A DNA stretch of 20,140 nucleotides from GWA2-44-9 sp964429675 (GTDB taxonomy: Bacteria > Patescibacteriota > Minisyncoccia > 2-02-FULL-40-12 > GWA2-44-9): contig CAYSDF010000012.1 of the NCBI GenBank assembly GCA_964429675.1, positions 1-20,140 on the forward strand. Direction: 5' to 3'. Below the pieces are notes generated by a model. It was not told where the DNA came from. It searched no databases and saw nothing but the letters and a program-made list of their open reading frames with translations. Positions 12,118 to 19,700 of the stretch are shown here, in pieces. How positions within the stretch are numbered: position 1 is the stretch's first letter; the number at the start of each line of letters is the position of its first letter. Position numbers and translations under genes: made by a program.

Positions 12118-14244
12118 ATGTTTAAACCAAAGTTCAAAGTCTACAAGTTAAGAGGGTGGGAATTTAAGAAAATTCTGAAAGCATTACCTATGCTTTTTTT
12201 GTGGTTATTTGTAATTGGGGCTATTATTTTTCTTTCTTTATTTATCTATATTCAGCACCATCTTCCTGACCCCGATTCTATTGCATTGCGAAAGGTTGGC
12301 GAATCAACAAAAATATACGACCGGACTGGAAAGGTTCTTTTATATGACATCCACGGGGAAGAGAAAAGAACCGTTATCCCTTGGGATCAGATACCTCAGG
12401 TTGTAAAGGATGCGACTCTAGCTTCTGAAGATTCTGCTTTTTATACCCATAACGGCATAGATTTCAGAGGTATTCTCCGGGCATTGTGGAGTGACATAAA
12501 GAGCGCGGGCATATCTCAAGGAGGATCTACTATTACTCAGCAGCTAGTTAAGCAGGTATTTTTTGGCGACTCACGGACTATAACCAGAAAAATTAAAGAG
12601 GCCTTGGTTTCTATTGAAGTAGAAAGACGCTTCAGCAAAGATGAGATTTTCTGGATGTATTTAAATCAAATACCCTATGGATCAAATGCTTATGGCATAG
12701 AATCGGCGAGTCTGACTTTCTTTGGAAAAAGCGCTAAAGATCTGACTCTAAATGAGTCGGCTATCCTAGTTTCCCTACCTAGGGCGCCAAGTTATTACTC
12801 TCCTTATGGCAATCATGTAGATTCTCTTATGGCTACTAAAAATTCGGTTCTTCAAAGAATGAGAAGCCTGGGATATATAGACGACAAGCAACTGAAAACT
12901 GCTATGAGCGAAAAGGTTGTATTTAAGTCCGCTAAAGAAGCTATATCGGCTCCTCATTTTGTGATTATGATCAAAGACTATCTTACAAAAAAATACGGAG
13001 AAAGTGCTATCGAAGATGGCGGCTTAAAAATTATAACTACACTAGATTCTAATCTTCAGGCCATGGCCGAGGGTTCTGTCTCTAAATTCGCTGATATAAA
13101 CACTAAGAGATATAAGGCTTCGAATGCTGCATTAGTATCAGTTAATCCTAAGAATGGAGATGTCTTAGTTCTAGTTGGTTCTAAAAATTATTTTGATGTC
13201 GCTAATCAGGGTAATTTTAATGTGGCGATTGACGGCACTGGGAGACAGCCAGGATCTTCTTTTAAACCTTTTGCTTATGCTACCGCATTTAGAAAGGGCT
13301 ACCCCGATTCAACTATACTTTTTGATTTAAAAACAGAATTTAATCCTAACTGCAATCCGGATTCTTTACAAAAAAAAGATCAATATGGACTTGCTTGCTA
13401 TAACCCTCAGAACTATGATGGTAAGTTCCGGGGTCCAGTAACTATGCGCCAAGCCCTAGACGAATCTCTTAACATACCTTCCGTAGAGGTTCTATATTTA
13501 GCTGGAATAAATGACACTATAACCCTCGCTCAACAAATGGGAATTACAACTCTTACAGATCCTAGCCGTTATGGTTTATCTCTTGTTCTGGGTGGCGCAG
13601 AAGTTCATCCGATTGATCTTGTGTCGGCCTACAGCGTCTTTGCAAATGACGGTATTCGTAATCCCTGGAGAATTATATTAAGTGTGCAGGATTCATCTGG
13701 AAACTATCTAGAACAAGCTCAAGATAATCCTCAAAGGGTTTTAAGTACTCAGGTGGCCAGACTTATTGATAACGTCCTTTCGGATAATAACGCCCGGGCC
13801 CCGGAATTTGGATATAACAGCTCTTTATATATCCCCCAATATGATGTTGCAGCTAAAACAGGAACTACTCAAGATAATAGAGACGGCTGGGTTGTGGGAT
13901 TCTCGCCCAATATTGCTACTGTTGTATGGACAGGCAATAACAATAATTCACCTATGACTCAAGCCGGGGCGGGCATTAGCGCCGCTGGGCCAATGTGGCA
14001 CGAATTCATGGTTAATGCCCTTGCCACTCTTCCAAATGATCAATTCCCTGATCCAAGTCCAGTAACATCGTCTAAAATAATGCTTAACGGGTTCTATGTC
14101 CCACCAAGCGGACTTACATCCGACTATCATAATATTTTGTATTATGTAAATAGAAACGACCCATTAGGTCCGTCTCCTTCCGATCCTTCAGTAGATCCTC
14201 AGTTTAATAACTGGGAATGGGCAGTTAAAAATACTTATCACTAG
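12118..14244 (+). CDS. Class A penicillin-binding protein (transglycosylase/transpeptidase)
   Basis: Bifunctional peptidoglycan synthase, PBP1A type: it polymerises glycan strands from lipid II and cross-links the stem peptides outside the membrane. Order: short cytoplasmic N-terminus, one membrane anchor (about 23-46), GT51 transglycosylase (about 65-235) with catalytic E104 in ASEDSAFY, QGGSTITQQLVK (134-145) and the second-glutamate region, then the transpeptidase domain with S380-x-x-K383 (PGSSFKPFAYA), S450-x-N452 (DESLNIPS) and K580-T-G582 (AAKTGTTQDNRDGW). All catalytic motifs are intact. The Asn-rich stretch after residue 605 and the Pro/Ser-rich C-terminal 60 residues are probably a flexible tail. 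The start codon has no Shine-Dalgarno, and AT-rich -10-like sequences are directly upstream. Length 708 is normal. It converges on the DciA-like gene. Confidence 0.93.
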   Translation: MFKPKFKVYKLRGWEFKKILKALPMLFLWLFVIGAIIFLSLFIYIQHHLPDPDSIALRKVGESTKIYDRTGKVLLYDIHGEEKRTVIPWDQIPQVVKDATLASEDSAFYTHNGIDFRGILRALWSDIKSAGISQGGSTITQQLVKQVFFGDSRTITRKIKEALVSIEVERRFSKDEIFWMYLNQIPYGSNAYGIESASLTFFGKSAKDLTLNESAILVSLPRAPSYYSPYGNHVDSLMATKNSVLQRMRSLGYIDDKQLKTAMSEKVVFKSAKEAISAPHFVIMIKDYLTKKYGESAIEDGGLKIITTLDSNLQAMAEGSVSKFADINTKRYKASNAALVSVNPKNGDVLVLVGSKNYFDVANQGNFNVAIDGTGRQPGSSFKPFAYATAFRKGYPDSTILFDLKTEFNPNCNPDSLQKKDQYGLACYNPQNYDGKFRGPVTMRQALDESLNIPSVEVLYLAGINDTITLAQQMGITTLTDPSRYGLSLVLGGAEVHPIDLVSAYSVFANDGIRNPWRIILSVQDSSGNYLEQAQDNPQRVLSTQVARLIDNVLSDNNARAPEFGYNSSLYIPQYDVAAKTGTTQDNRDGWVVGFSPNIATVVWTGNNNNSPMTQAGAGISAAGPMWHEFMVNALATLPNDQFPDPSPVTSSKIMLNGFYVPPSGLTSDYHNILYYVNRNDPLGPSPSDPSVDPQFNNWEWAVKNTYH

Positions 14245-14255
14245 AGATACTCTGG

Positions 14256-14543
14256 TTATCTTATTATTATTTGGGAAAGCTTAAACCTATCTTTCTTAAA
14301 AGATTCTAGTATACTATCCTTCCTCAAGCTTAGTTCATTGGCTAGGATTTTATTTTCAGTTTTTACTATCAGAGAGTTATTTTTAGAATCGTAATCTAAT
14401 GTGTACTTTATCTTCTGAGCTAAAGGCCCAAATTGATCTTTTACAAATTTACCAAAAGAATCTTTTATGCTTGTACTGGCGTTATTTGATTTAACAATTT
14501 TATCTAATTTTTTATTAAGTACTCCATTTACAGATCTGAACAT
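14256..14543 (-). CDS. DciA-like (DUF721) replicative helicase-associated protein
   Basis: A 95-residue protein with the DUF721/DciA pattern: a basic N-terminal helix with small-residue run, then YTLDYDSKNNSLIVKTENKI and ANELSLRKDSILESF (about 47-83), which fits the family layout of a strand giving V/I at alternating positions, a helix contacting DNA, and a final strand (QIIIR). DciA proteins assist loading of the DnaB helicase at the origin in bacteria lacking DnaC/DnaI. The genetic context supports this: it starts 12 bases after the dnaN stop and is therefore in the dnaA-dnaN transcription direction. The sequence similarity is judged by eye and is modest, so the family call is tentative; it could instead be a small nucleic-acid-binding protein of the same fold. 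Confidence 0.65.
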   Translation of the reverse strand: MFRSVNGVLNKKLDKIVKSNNASTSIKDSFGKFVKDQFGPLAQKIKYTLDYDSKNNSLIVKTENKILANELSLRKDSILESFKKDRFKLSQIIIR

Positions 14544-14555
14544 AATTTAATCAGA

Positions 14556-15647
14556 TTAACTTCTTAGAGGCATTATTAAATAGGTGAGTTTTTTATCATC
14601 ATTATCCGGTCTCAACATTAAAGGACTGCCCTGGCCTGTAAATTCGATCACAACTTTATCCGTCGGTATTATTTTTAAGCCGTCAATTAGATAGTTATAA
14701 TTTACTGATATGTCGAAGGGTTCATTTTTTAAAGCACATTCCATCGATGTCTGGATTTCTCCTTTCTCGGAATTTTTAGAGACTATAACCATCTTTTTTT
14801 CAAGACATTTTAATTTAATATCTGAGATATTAGAAGAGAACAAGCCGGCCAACCTTGCGTTCTTCTCCAGGCTTTCCCTGTCTACTAGTACTTTGGATAT
14901 AAATTTATCCGGAATAACCTTTCTATAGTCCGGGTACTTACCATCGACTAGTCTAGATATTAGCTCTATATCATTATTTGAAAATGATATTTGATTTTCT
15001 GATATTTTAATATCTAAATTACCATCAGTATCGTTACTGACTCTTATTAACTCTAGTACCGTGTTTCTAGGTAAAATAAGGGGTTTATTCTCTTTAGAAC
15101 TAAATTCGGTGATTTTCTCTGTTAGTCTGAAGCTGTCTGTAGCTGCGAAAATAAGTTTATTACCTGAGAAATCTACAAAAACACCAGCTAATTCCGGCCT
15201 TGTTTCTGACAAAGCCACTGAATCTAATACGGCCATAAGTGAATTTTTTAAAATCTTACTGTTAATACTGTTAAAAACTTCCCCTTTTACCTTAGGTATT
15301 ATAGGAAAATCCTTAGGATCAAAGCCAAGGATTTGTGTTTTATAGTGTTCAGAATCTATATTGAGTATATTATTTTTAGTACTCAATATTATCTTATCTT
15401 CATTTATATTATTTATAAAATCAGAAACTATTCTTGCCGGCACGGCTATTTCCCCTACTTCATCTACTTTTGTACCTATTAAGTAATTAATGCCTATCTC
15501 CAAATTTGTTGCCGATATCTTAAGTCTCCCATTTTCTGTTTTAATTAAAATATTATTAAGAATCGGAAGAGAAGTATTTTTAGAAACAATCTTTTCAACG
15601 ACACTTAAGGCTTTCTTTAAATTTTTTGTATAGGAAGTTATCTTCAT
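14556..15647 (-). CDS. dnaN: DNA polymerase III beta subunit (sliding clamp)
   Basis: Homodimeric ring that tethers the replicative polymerase to DNA. The 363-residue protein shows three similar clamp domains of about 120 residues: N-terminal KALSVVEKIVSKNTSLPILNN (12-32 region), the central FAATDSFRLTEK, and the C-terminal end YLIMPLRS, matching the conserved MP(M/V)R clamp terminus. The gene lies between dnaA and the DciA-like gene in the same direction. Its ATG is preceded by TATAAC, and a perfect minus-strand TATAAT (15690-15695 on + as ATTATA) abuts two overlapping DnaA-box-like sites, suggesting DnaA may influence its transcription. Confidence 0.94.
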   Translation of the reverse strand: MKITSYTKNLKKALSVVEKIVSKNTSLPILNNILIKTENGRLKISATNLEIGINYLIGTKVDEVGEIAVPARIVSDFINNINEDKIILSTKNNILNIDSEHYKTQILGFDPKDFPIIPKVKGEVFNSINSKILKNSLMAVLDSVALSETRPELAGVFVDFSGNKLIFAATDSFRLTEKITEFSSKENKPLILPRNTVLELIRVSNDTDGNLDIKISENQISFSNNDIELISRLVDGKYPDYRKVIPDKFISKVLVDRESLEKNARLAGLFSSNISDIKLKCLEKKMVIVSKNSEKGEIQTSMECALKNEPFDISVNYNYLIDGLKIIPTDKVVIEFTGQGSPLMLRPDNDDKKLTYLIMPLRS

Positions 15648-15889
15648 AGTAGTTATAATTTAAATTAATATCTAAAACTTATTACTTACTATTATACTGT
15701 GGAAATGTGGACAATAATTTTAAATGGCAGAATTATGAATACAGTACCTGCTTTTTAAAAAATAATTTTACCAATAACTTGTGTATATAATTCTTGATAA
15801 CAACGCGTATAAGTTTAAAAAGTTACCAAGAAATAATTTTATCGGAAGTTATACCAAGATTAATCACATACTAATCCGCCAGATATTCA
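15648..15889. other. dnaA-dnaN spacer, candidate replication origin
   Basis: A 242-base AT-rich spacer without ORF. It has overlapping DnaA-box-like sequences TGTGGAAAT (15698-15706) and TGTGGACAA (15706-15714), a closer match TGTGTATAT (15780-15788; one mismatch to TGTGNATAA), and three direct copies of AATAATTTTA at 15713, 15761 and 15832. AT-rich repeats beside DnaA boxes are typical of an unwinding element, and oriC frequently flanks dnaA. The boxes are imperfect, so the assignment is tentative; the dnaA-rpmH spacer is the rival location. Confidence 0.4.
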
Positions 15890-17257
15890 CTACTTATCAA
15901 AAGAATTATAAACGCGTTCTTTGATAAGTAATAATTCTTGTTTCAATGGCTCATCTGCTGATTCCTCTTTTTTAATTTTTTCAAAAGCATGGATGACAGT
16001 AGAATGATCGCGACCTCCAAGCTTTTGGCCTATCTCAGGGAACGAAAGTTTAGTCTCCTCTCTTAATAAGAACATGGCTATCTGTCGGGGCCTGACTACT
16101 TCTTTTTTTCGGCTTCGTTTAAGAAGGTCATTAAGAGAGATATTATAAAAATCTGCAACATTTTTTAGAATAATCTGAGGTGAAGTCTTTCTGTAGGGGC
16201 TACTTAAGTATGTATTGAGTATGTTTTTAACTTCTTTTAAGTCCGGTAGGCGATTATAAATCTGACCAAAAGCTATAACCCGGTTTAAGGCACCCTCTAG
16301 CTCCCTAACATTCTTTTGGATATTAGTAGCTATGTATACTAGAGTATTATCATCGAGATTGCAGTTTTTCTCAGCGCCTTTAAGCTTTAAGATGGCTAAA
16401 CGCGTCTCTAAATCAGGACTGCCTATATCAGCTATCATGCCACCCTCGAAACGCGACCTAAGACGCTCTTCTAGGGCGGGAATGGCTTTAGGAGGGCGGT
16501 CTGATGAAAGAACCACCTGCTTGTTCTTACCGTGTAATTCATTAAAAATAGAAAACACTATATCCTGGGTCTTCTCTTTGCCGGCTATAAACTGAATGTC
16601 GTCTATAATAAGTAAATCTAACTTGGAATATGTATTTTTGAGCTCCTCGATAGTCCTATTGCGGATTGACTCAATAAGATCAGCTGTTAATTTTTCAGCC
16701 GGAATATAAAGAACTTTGCCTTTGTTTTCATATAGAATTCGATTGCCGATAGATTGAAGTAAGTGAGTTTTACCTAATCCTACTCCGCCATAGATAAATA
16801 AAGGGTTGTATAGCTTACCAATATTTTTAGTAATAGCCTGAGATGCCGCGCAGGCCAGCTCATTATTTGAGCCAATAACAAAGGAATCAAAAGAGTACTT
16901 CTTATTCAGGTTAGTAGTCCTGTCTATGTCCGTGTCTACATCAGTATTTATCTTATCATCAAAATCCTTTTCTGATAGGGTTTTGGCTATGCTTTGGCGG
17001 ATATCAATCTTAGGATGCCCTATCACGTACTGGACCTCTCTTATCTCGGGAGTCAGATTATGTATTGAATCAAGAATTCGTTTATTAAACTTATTTTCTA
17101 GCCATTCTTTAATAAAACCATTTGGTACGCTAACAACAACAGCGTTAGTATCCTTTGAGACAATGGAGGTATTTTTAAACCAAGTAGTAAAGTTAGCCTT
17201 AGAAAGGGCAAGCTCCATTTCTCCAAGAACCGCTTTCCAGATTTCGTCGTTAGTCAT
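15890..17257 (-). CDS. dnaA: Chromosomal replication initiator DnaA
   Basis: Initiator ATPase that binds DnaA boxes and opens the origin. The 455-residue protein has domain I (1-80; W26F27 region FTTWFKNTSIV), a short Asp-rich linker (about 98-115), AAA+ domain III with Walker A GGVGLGKT (157-164), Walker B LLIIDD (215-220), sensor region VVLSSDRPP (248-256) and arginine finger in RLRSRFEGG (265-273), and domain IV with the box-binding signature GGRDHSTVIHAF (414-425). All key residues are present. It is divergent from rpmH, with a minus-strand TATAAT at 17386-17391 predicting a leader of about 120 bases that contains a hairpin and a sequence shared with the rpmH leader. Confidence 0.97.
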   Translation of the reverse strand: MTNDEIWKAVLGEMELALSKANFTTWFKNTSIVSKDTNAVVVSVPNGFIKEWLENKFNKRILDSIHNLTPEIREVQYVIGHPKIDIRQSIAKTLSEKDFDDKINTDVDTDIDRTTNLNKKYSFDSFVIGSNNELACAASQAITKNIGKLYNPLFIYGGVGLGKTHLLQSIGNRILYENKGKVLYIPAEKLTADLIESIRNRTIEELKNTYSKLDLLIIDDIQFIAGKEKTQDIVFSIFNELHGKNKQVVLSSDRPPKAIPALEERLRSRFEGGMIADIGSPDLETRLAILKLKGAEKNCNLDDNTLVYIATNIQKNVRELEGALNRVIAFGQIYNRLPDLKEVKNILNTYLSSPYRKTSPQIILKNVADFYNISLNDLLKRSRKKEVVRPRQIAMFLLREETKLSFPEIGQKLGGRDHSTVIHAFEKIKKEESADEPLKQELLLIKERVYNSFDK

Positions 17258-17391
17258 AGCACAAGCTAAATTAAAAGCTTAAAGTGTAAGATTTAAAATA
17301 ATAGAAGTCTTGGCAGCTGCAGTCAGGATATCTTAAATTTTTAATTTTACACTTTAAATTTTAAACTTCTTAAGACACTTTACTTATTATA
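17258..17391 (-). promoter_or_regulatory. dnaA promoter and hairpin-bearing leader
   Basis: TATAAT on minus (17386-17391), weak TTGTTT -35 with a 19-base gap. The leader contains 11-bp arms TTAAAGTGTAA (17279-17289)/TTACACTTTAA (17347-17357), imperfectly extended. Between them, 17320-17331 reads CAGTCAGGATAT, also present in the rpmH leader. Bases 17392-17515 are AT-rich, with a TGTTTATAA one mismatch from a DnaA box, and otherwise nothing I can interpret. Confidence 0.45.
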
Positions 17392-17515
17392 CTGTATAAA
17401 AATTTTAACTAAACAACTTGGAAATAGAAAAAAGTTGATATAGTGTTTATAACAAGTGGAAAAAAATAACACAATATTGACACTGGTTAAAAATGTTTTA
17501 AGAAACCAGGAGGGC

Positions 17516-17543
17516 TTGAAAATTTAAAAAAATTTGAGATAAT
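17516..17543 (+). promoter_or_regulatory. rpmH operon promoter
   Basis: TTGAAA (17516-17521), 16-base spacer, GATAAT (17538-17543), each one base from consensus. The predicted start near 17550 coincides with the beginning of the inverted-repeat leader. Confidence 0.7.
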
Positions 17544-17551
17544 GAGGAAGT

Positions 17552-17620
17552 ATGAATCCCCACACTCAGTCAGGATCTGTGATTGTATATTTCCTTGGCT
17601 GTGGGGTAATCAAGTCATAG
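17552..17620 (+). CDS. Candidate leaderless 22-codon upstream ORF of rpmH
   Basis: ATG AAT CCC CAC opens a 22-codon frame ending in TAG. It begins eight bases after the GATAAT box, so the transcript would start almost at the ATG; GAGG four bases upstream could also act as a Shine-Dalgarno. The peptide has a hydrophobic middle (VIVYFLG) and no known domain. Its codons 2-9 form the left arm of the stem that hides the rpmH start, so translation of this frame would be expected to open the stem. Codon statistics cannot decide such a short ORF. Confidence 0.4.
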   Translation: MNPHTQSGSVIVYFLGCGVIKS

Positions 17621-17688
17621 TCTGAATAATCCGGTCAAGCTATTTTCTTAGATCACAGAAGAAATATATCCTGACTGAGTGTGGGGAT
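17556..17688 (+). promoter_or_regulatory. rpmH leader: long-range stem covering the start codon
   Basis: Perfect 21-bp arms 17556-17576 and 17668-17688. The right arm includes the A and T of the rpmH ATG (17687-17689). Competing helices exist: CCCCACA of the left arm (17558-17564) can pair instead with TGTGGGG at 17600-17606; CTGTGAT (17577)/ATCACAG (17652) and TATATTTC (17586)/GAAATATA (17661) are alternatives. This is the layout of a bistable translational switch. Confidence 0.6.
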
Positions 17689-17824
17689 GAAATCAACATT
17701 ATATCGACCAAAGCGAAAGAAGAGGAAGGTAAAGCATGGTTTTACCTCAAGAATGGCCACTAAATCAGGTAGGGCCGTTTTAGCCAGAAGAAGAAAAAAG
17801 GGCAGATATAGATTGGCTGTTTAG
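17687..17824 (+). CDS. rpmH: 50S ribosomal protein L34
   Basis: A 45-residue, very basic protein with the unmistakable L34 pattern: MKSTLYRPKRKKRKVKHGF, then TSRMATKSGRAVLARRR and KKGRYRLAV. It is a structural protein of the large ribosomal subunit buried in 23S rRNA. First gene of the rpmH-rnpA-yidD-yidC-jag operon. No ordinary ribosome binding site: the start lies in the base of the long inverted-repeat stem, so translation probably depends on refolding or on the upstream ORF. The family usually begins with a few residues of the form MKRTYQP, which fits this start. Confidence 0.96.
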   Translation: MKSTLYRPKRKKRKVKHGFTSRMATKSGRAVLARRRKKGRYRLAV

Positions 17825-17838
17825 ATAGTTTAGCCTCC

Positions 17839-17879
17839 AGTTACCAATCCTTAATTTTTAAAACTAAAGATTGGAAACT
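17839..17879 (+). repeat. Hairpin between rpmH and rnpA
   Basis: AGTT (17839-17842)/AACT (17876-17879) and CCAATC (17844-17849)/GATTGG (17869-17874) separated by an A-A mismatch, with an AT-rich inner stem. No T run; probably an intercistronic stability or processing hairpin that lets the abundant L34 be made in excess over RnpA. Confidence 0.45.
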
Positions 17880-17891
17880 AGAAACTAGCCC

Positions 17892-18224
17892 TTGGCTTTA
17901 AATAAAAAGAATAGGTTAAAAAAACAGGAGGATTTTAAAGAAGTCTTTAAGGAGGGCAAGGCTATAGGGGCCCATTTTTTATTTATTAAGATAAGAGCTA
18001 ATGATCTGGGCTTGAATAGGTTTGGGTTTATCGTCCCTGCTAAGGTCGTAAAAACGGCTGTAGCCAGAAATAAGATTAAAAGAGCCTTAACAGAGGCAGT
18101 GAGGCTTAATATAGACGATATGAGCCAAGGCTATGATGTTATAGTAGGCCTTAGAAAGTCCGAAGAGCCCGATAAACTAAAGACGGACTTGATAGAAGTA
18201 TTAAACAGGGCAAGGATTTTATGA
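17892..18224 (+). CDS. rnpA: Ribonuclease P protein component
   Basis: Basic protein that assists RNase P RNA in cutting the 5' leader from pre-tRNA. The 110-residue length is typical. The N-terminus (NKKNRLKKQEDFKEVFKEGK) and FGFIVPAKVVKTAVARNKIKR (residues 44-64) are characteristic, the latter carrying the RNR motif as ARNKIKR (58-64). The start is TTG at 17892, the only in-frame start that keeps the NRL motif; no Shine-Dalgarno is visible. The stop overlaps the yidD start as ATGA, so the two are translationally coupled. The cognate RNase P RNA was not recognised in this window. Confidence 0.93.
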   Translation: MALNKKNRLKKQEDFKEVFKEGKAIGAHFLFIKIRANDLGLNRFGFIVPAKVVKTAVARNKIKRALTEAVRLNIDDMSQGYDVIVGLRKSEEPDKLKTDLIEVLNRARIL

Positions 18225-18451
18225 AGAATATAGCTATTAAAATGGTAAGGATATATAAGAAGATAGATTATTTCTTATGGAGTACAAATCCCTTAGGGTT
18301 AGCAGCCTCGGGCTGTAAATTCTACCCCACCTGTTCCGAGTATACTGCTGAAGCTATAAAAAAGGACGGCTTCTTAAAAGGTCTTATAAGGGGCGGGTAT
18401 AGGATACTAAGATGCAATCCCCTTTCCAAGGGCGGAGTGGATTTAGTTTAA
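18221..18451 (+). CDS. yidD: Membrane protein insertion efficiency factor YidD
   Basis: Small (76-residue) amphipathic protein thought to sit at the inner face of the membrane near YidC and help insertion of membrane proteins. The family signature is complete: CKFYPTCSEYTAEAI (28-42 region), KDGFLKGLIRGGYRILRCNP and GGVDLV at the C-terminus, with three conserved cysteines. The start ATG overlaps the rnpA stop by four bases. Followed by yidC after ten bases, the standard order. Confidence 0.95.
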   Translation: MKNIAIKMVRIYKKIDYFLWSTNPLGLAASGCKFYPTCSEYTAEAIKKDGFLKGLIRGGYRILRCNPLSKGGVDLV

Positions 18452-18461
18452 TTTTTTAAAT

Positions 18462-19157
18462 ATGTCGACATTATTCACAGAAGTCCTATATCGTCCATTT
18501 TTCAATGCTGTAATTTTCCTTTACAATATCCTGCCGGGACATGACTTCGGTCTGGCAATTATAGTACTGACCGTAGCGATAAGAATCATGTTGTCGCCCC
18601 TGACTGTCAAGACTATCAAATCACAAAAAGCCTTGTCTAGTGTTAATTCCCAAGTAAAGGAAATAAAAGAGAAATTTAAGCATGATAAAGCTGCTCAATC
18701 AGCCGAGATCATGAAACTCTATAAGGATAATAATATAAATCCTTTAGCTGGATGCCTACCCCTTATCATACAACTACCGATATTAATCGGACTTTATAGA
18801 GCTTTCATCGCGGGATTTAAACCAGAGAGCCTCTCTATGCTTTATAGTTTTGTGAGTAATCCAGGCCACATAGAGAAGATATCACTGGGCTTTATAGATA
18901 TAACAGCTAAAAACCATATCTTAGCCATCCTAAGTGGAATCTCTCAGTTCTTCCAATTAAAGACAAATAGTGCTAATGCTTCCGTAGGCGATCCCAATGA
19001 CCAGGCTCAGGCGCTGAATAAGCAAATGTTGTATTTTTTTCCGGTAATGATTATAATTATTGGTTGGAACCTGCCGGCCGGATTAGTTATTTATTGGCTG
19101 ACTACTACTGCATTTTCGATTCTTGAGCAGATGTATATAAAGCGTAAACACGGTTAG
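18462..19157 (+). CDS. yidC: Membrane protein insertase YidC/Oxa1
   Basis: Insertase that places membrane proteins into the bilayer, alone or with the Sec translocon. The 231-residue protein is the short Oxa1-core form without the periplasmic P1 domain. About five membrane segments: approximately 15-25, 30-47, 97-115, 152-164 and 188-222 (two). The conserved positive residue in the hydrophilic groove is R41 (TVAIRIMLSPLT). The cytoplasmic coiled loop (SQKALSSVNSQVKEIKEKFK, 54-73) is typical. No lipobox cysteine follows the first segment. Start ATG 18462; no Shine-Dalgarno. A Gly-poor, Ser/Asn/Asp loop (168-183) precedes the last segments. Confidence 0.95.
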   Translation: MSTLFTEVLYRPFFNAVIFLYNILPGHDFGLAIIVLTVAIRIMLSPLTVKTIKSQKALSSVNSQVKEIKEKFKHDKAAQSAEIMKLYKDNNINPLAGCLPLIIQLPILIGLYRAFIAGFKPESLSMLYSFVSNPGHIEKISLGFIDITAKNHILAILSGISQFFQLKTNSANASVGDPNDQAQALNKQMLYFFPVMIIIIGWNLPAGLVIYWLTTTAFSILEQMYIKRKHG

Positions 19158-19175
19158 GTTTAATAGTAAATCTAT

Positions 19176-19652
19176 ATGGAAGAAATTAAATCCCCAACTA
19201 AAGAAACATTAGTGAATACCGTTAAAGAGATGGTATCTTTTATGAACCTTGAATGCCAAATTGAGACCAAAGAGGAGCCTCAGGAAAGTGGCCGATCTTT
19301 GCTTGTTTCTATTTTTACTCCTGAAAATGCCAGATTTCTGATAGGTAAGGATGGCCAGAACCTAAAAGCCTTCGAGCAGGTTATAAGGGCGATGTTTTTA
19401 AAAAATACCGCAGAATTCAAAAATATAGTTTTAGATGTTAACGATTATAAAAAGTCTAGGTCTAGCCATGTGGTAGAGCTTGCCAGACAGGCAGTCACTA
19501 GGGTCAGAAATACTCAGAAAGCCGAAGCACTACTGCCCATGACTGCTTATGAAAGAAGAGTGGTACACATGGAATTAGCCTCTTGTCCCGATGTGGCTAC
19601 AGAAAGTATAGGCAGTGAACCTCAAAGAAGGATTGTTATAAAACCACTATAA
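19176..19652 (+). CDS. jag: KhpB/Jag-type RNA-binding protein (KH-R3H)
   Basis: RNA-binding protein, homologous to Jag/KhpB (SpoIIIJ-associated protein), which in Firmicutes affects cell division and elongation. The 158-residue protein contains a KH domain with the GxxG loop GKDG (57-60) in ARFLIGKDGQNLKAF, and an R3H domain with R127-x3-H131 in PMTAYERRVVHMEL. The N-terminal Jag_N domain found in longer homologues (about 200 residues or more) is absent. It is the last gene of the operon, 18 bases after yidC, and ends at a strong terminator. Confidence 0.92.
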   Translation: MEEIKSPTKETLVNTVKEMVSFMNLECQIETKEEPQESGRSLLVSIFTPENARFLIGKDGQNLKAFEQVIRAMFLKNTAEFKNIVLDVNDYKKSRSSHVVELARQAVTRVRNTQKAEALLPMTAYERRVVHMELASCPDVATESIGSEPQRRIVIKPL

Positions 19653-19682
19653 TAAAAACAGGGCCTAGGCCCTGTTTTTATT
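19651..19682. terminator. Bidirectional terminator after jag
   Basis: Perfect 15-bp stem AATAAAAACAGGGCC / GGCCCTGTTTTTATT with a two-base loop, overlapping the jag stop codon. T-rich on both strands, so it serves both jag (+) and the convergent partial gene (minus). Confidence 0.9.
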
Positions 19683-19700
19683 ATACAGAGAAGTAGTCGA

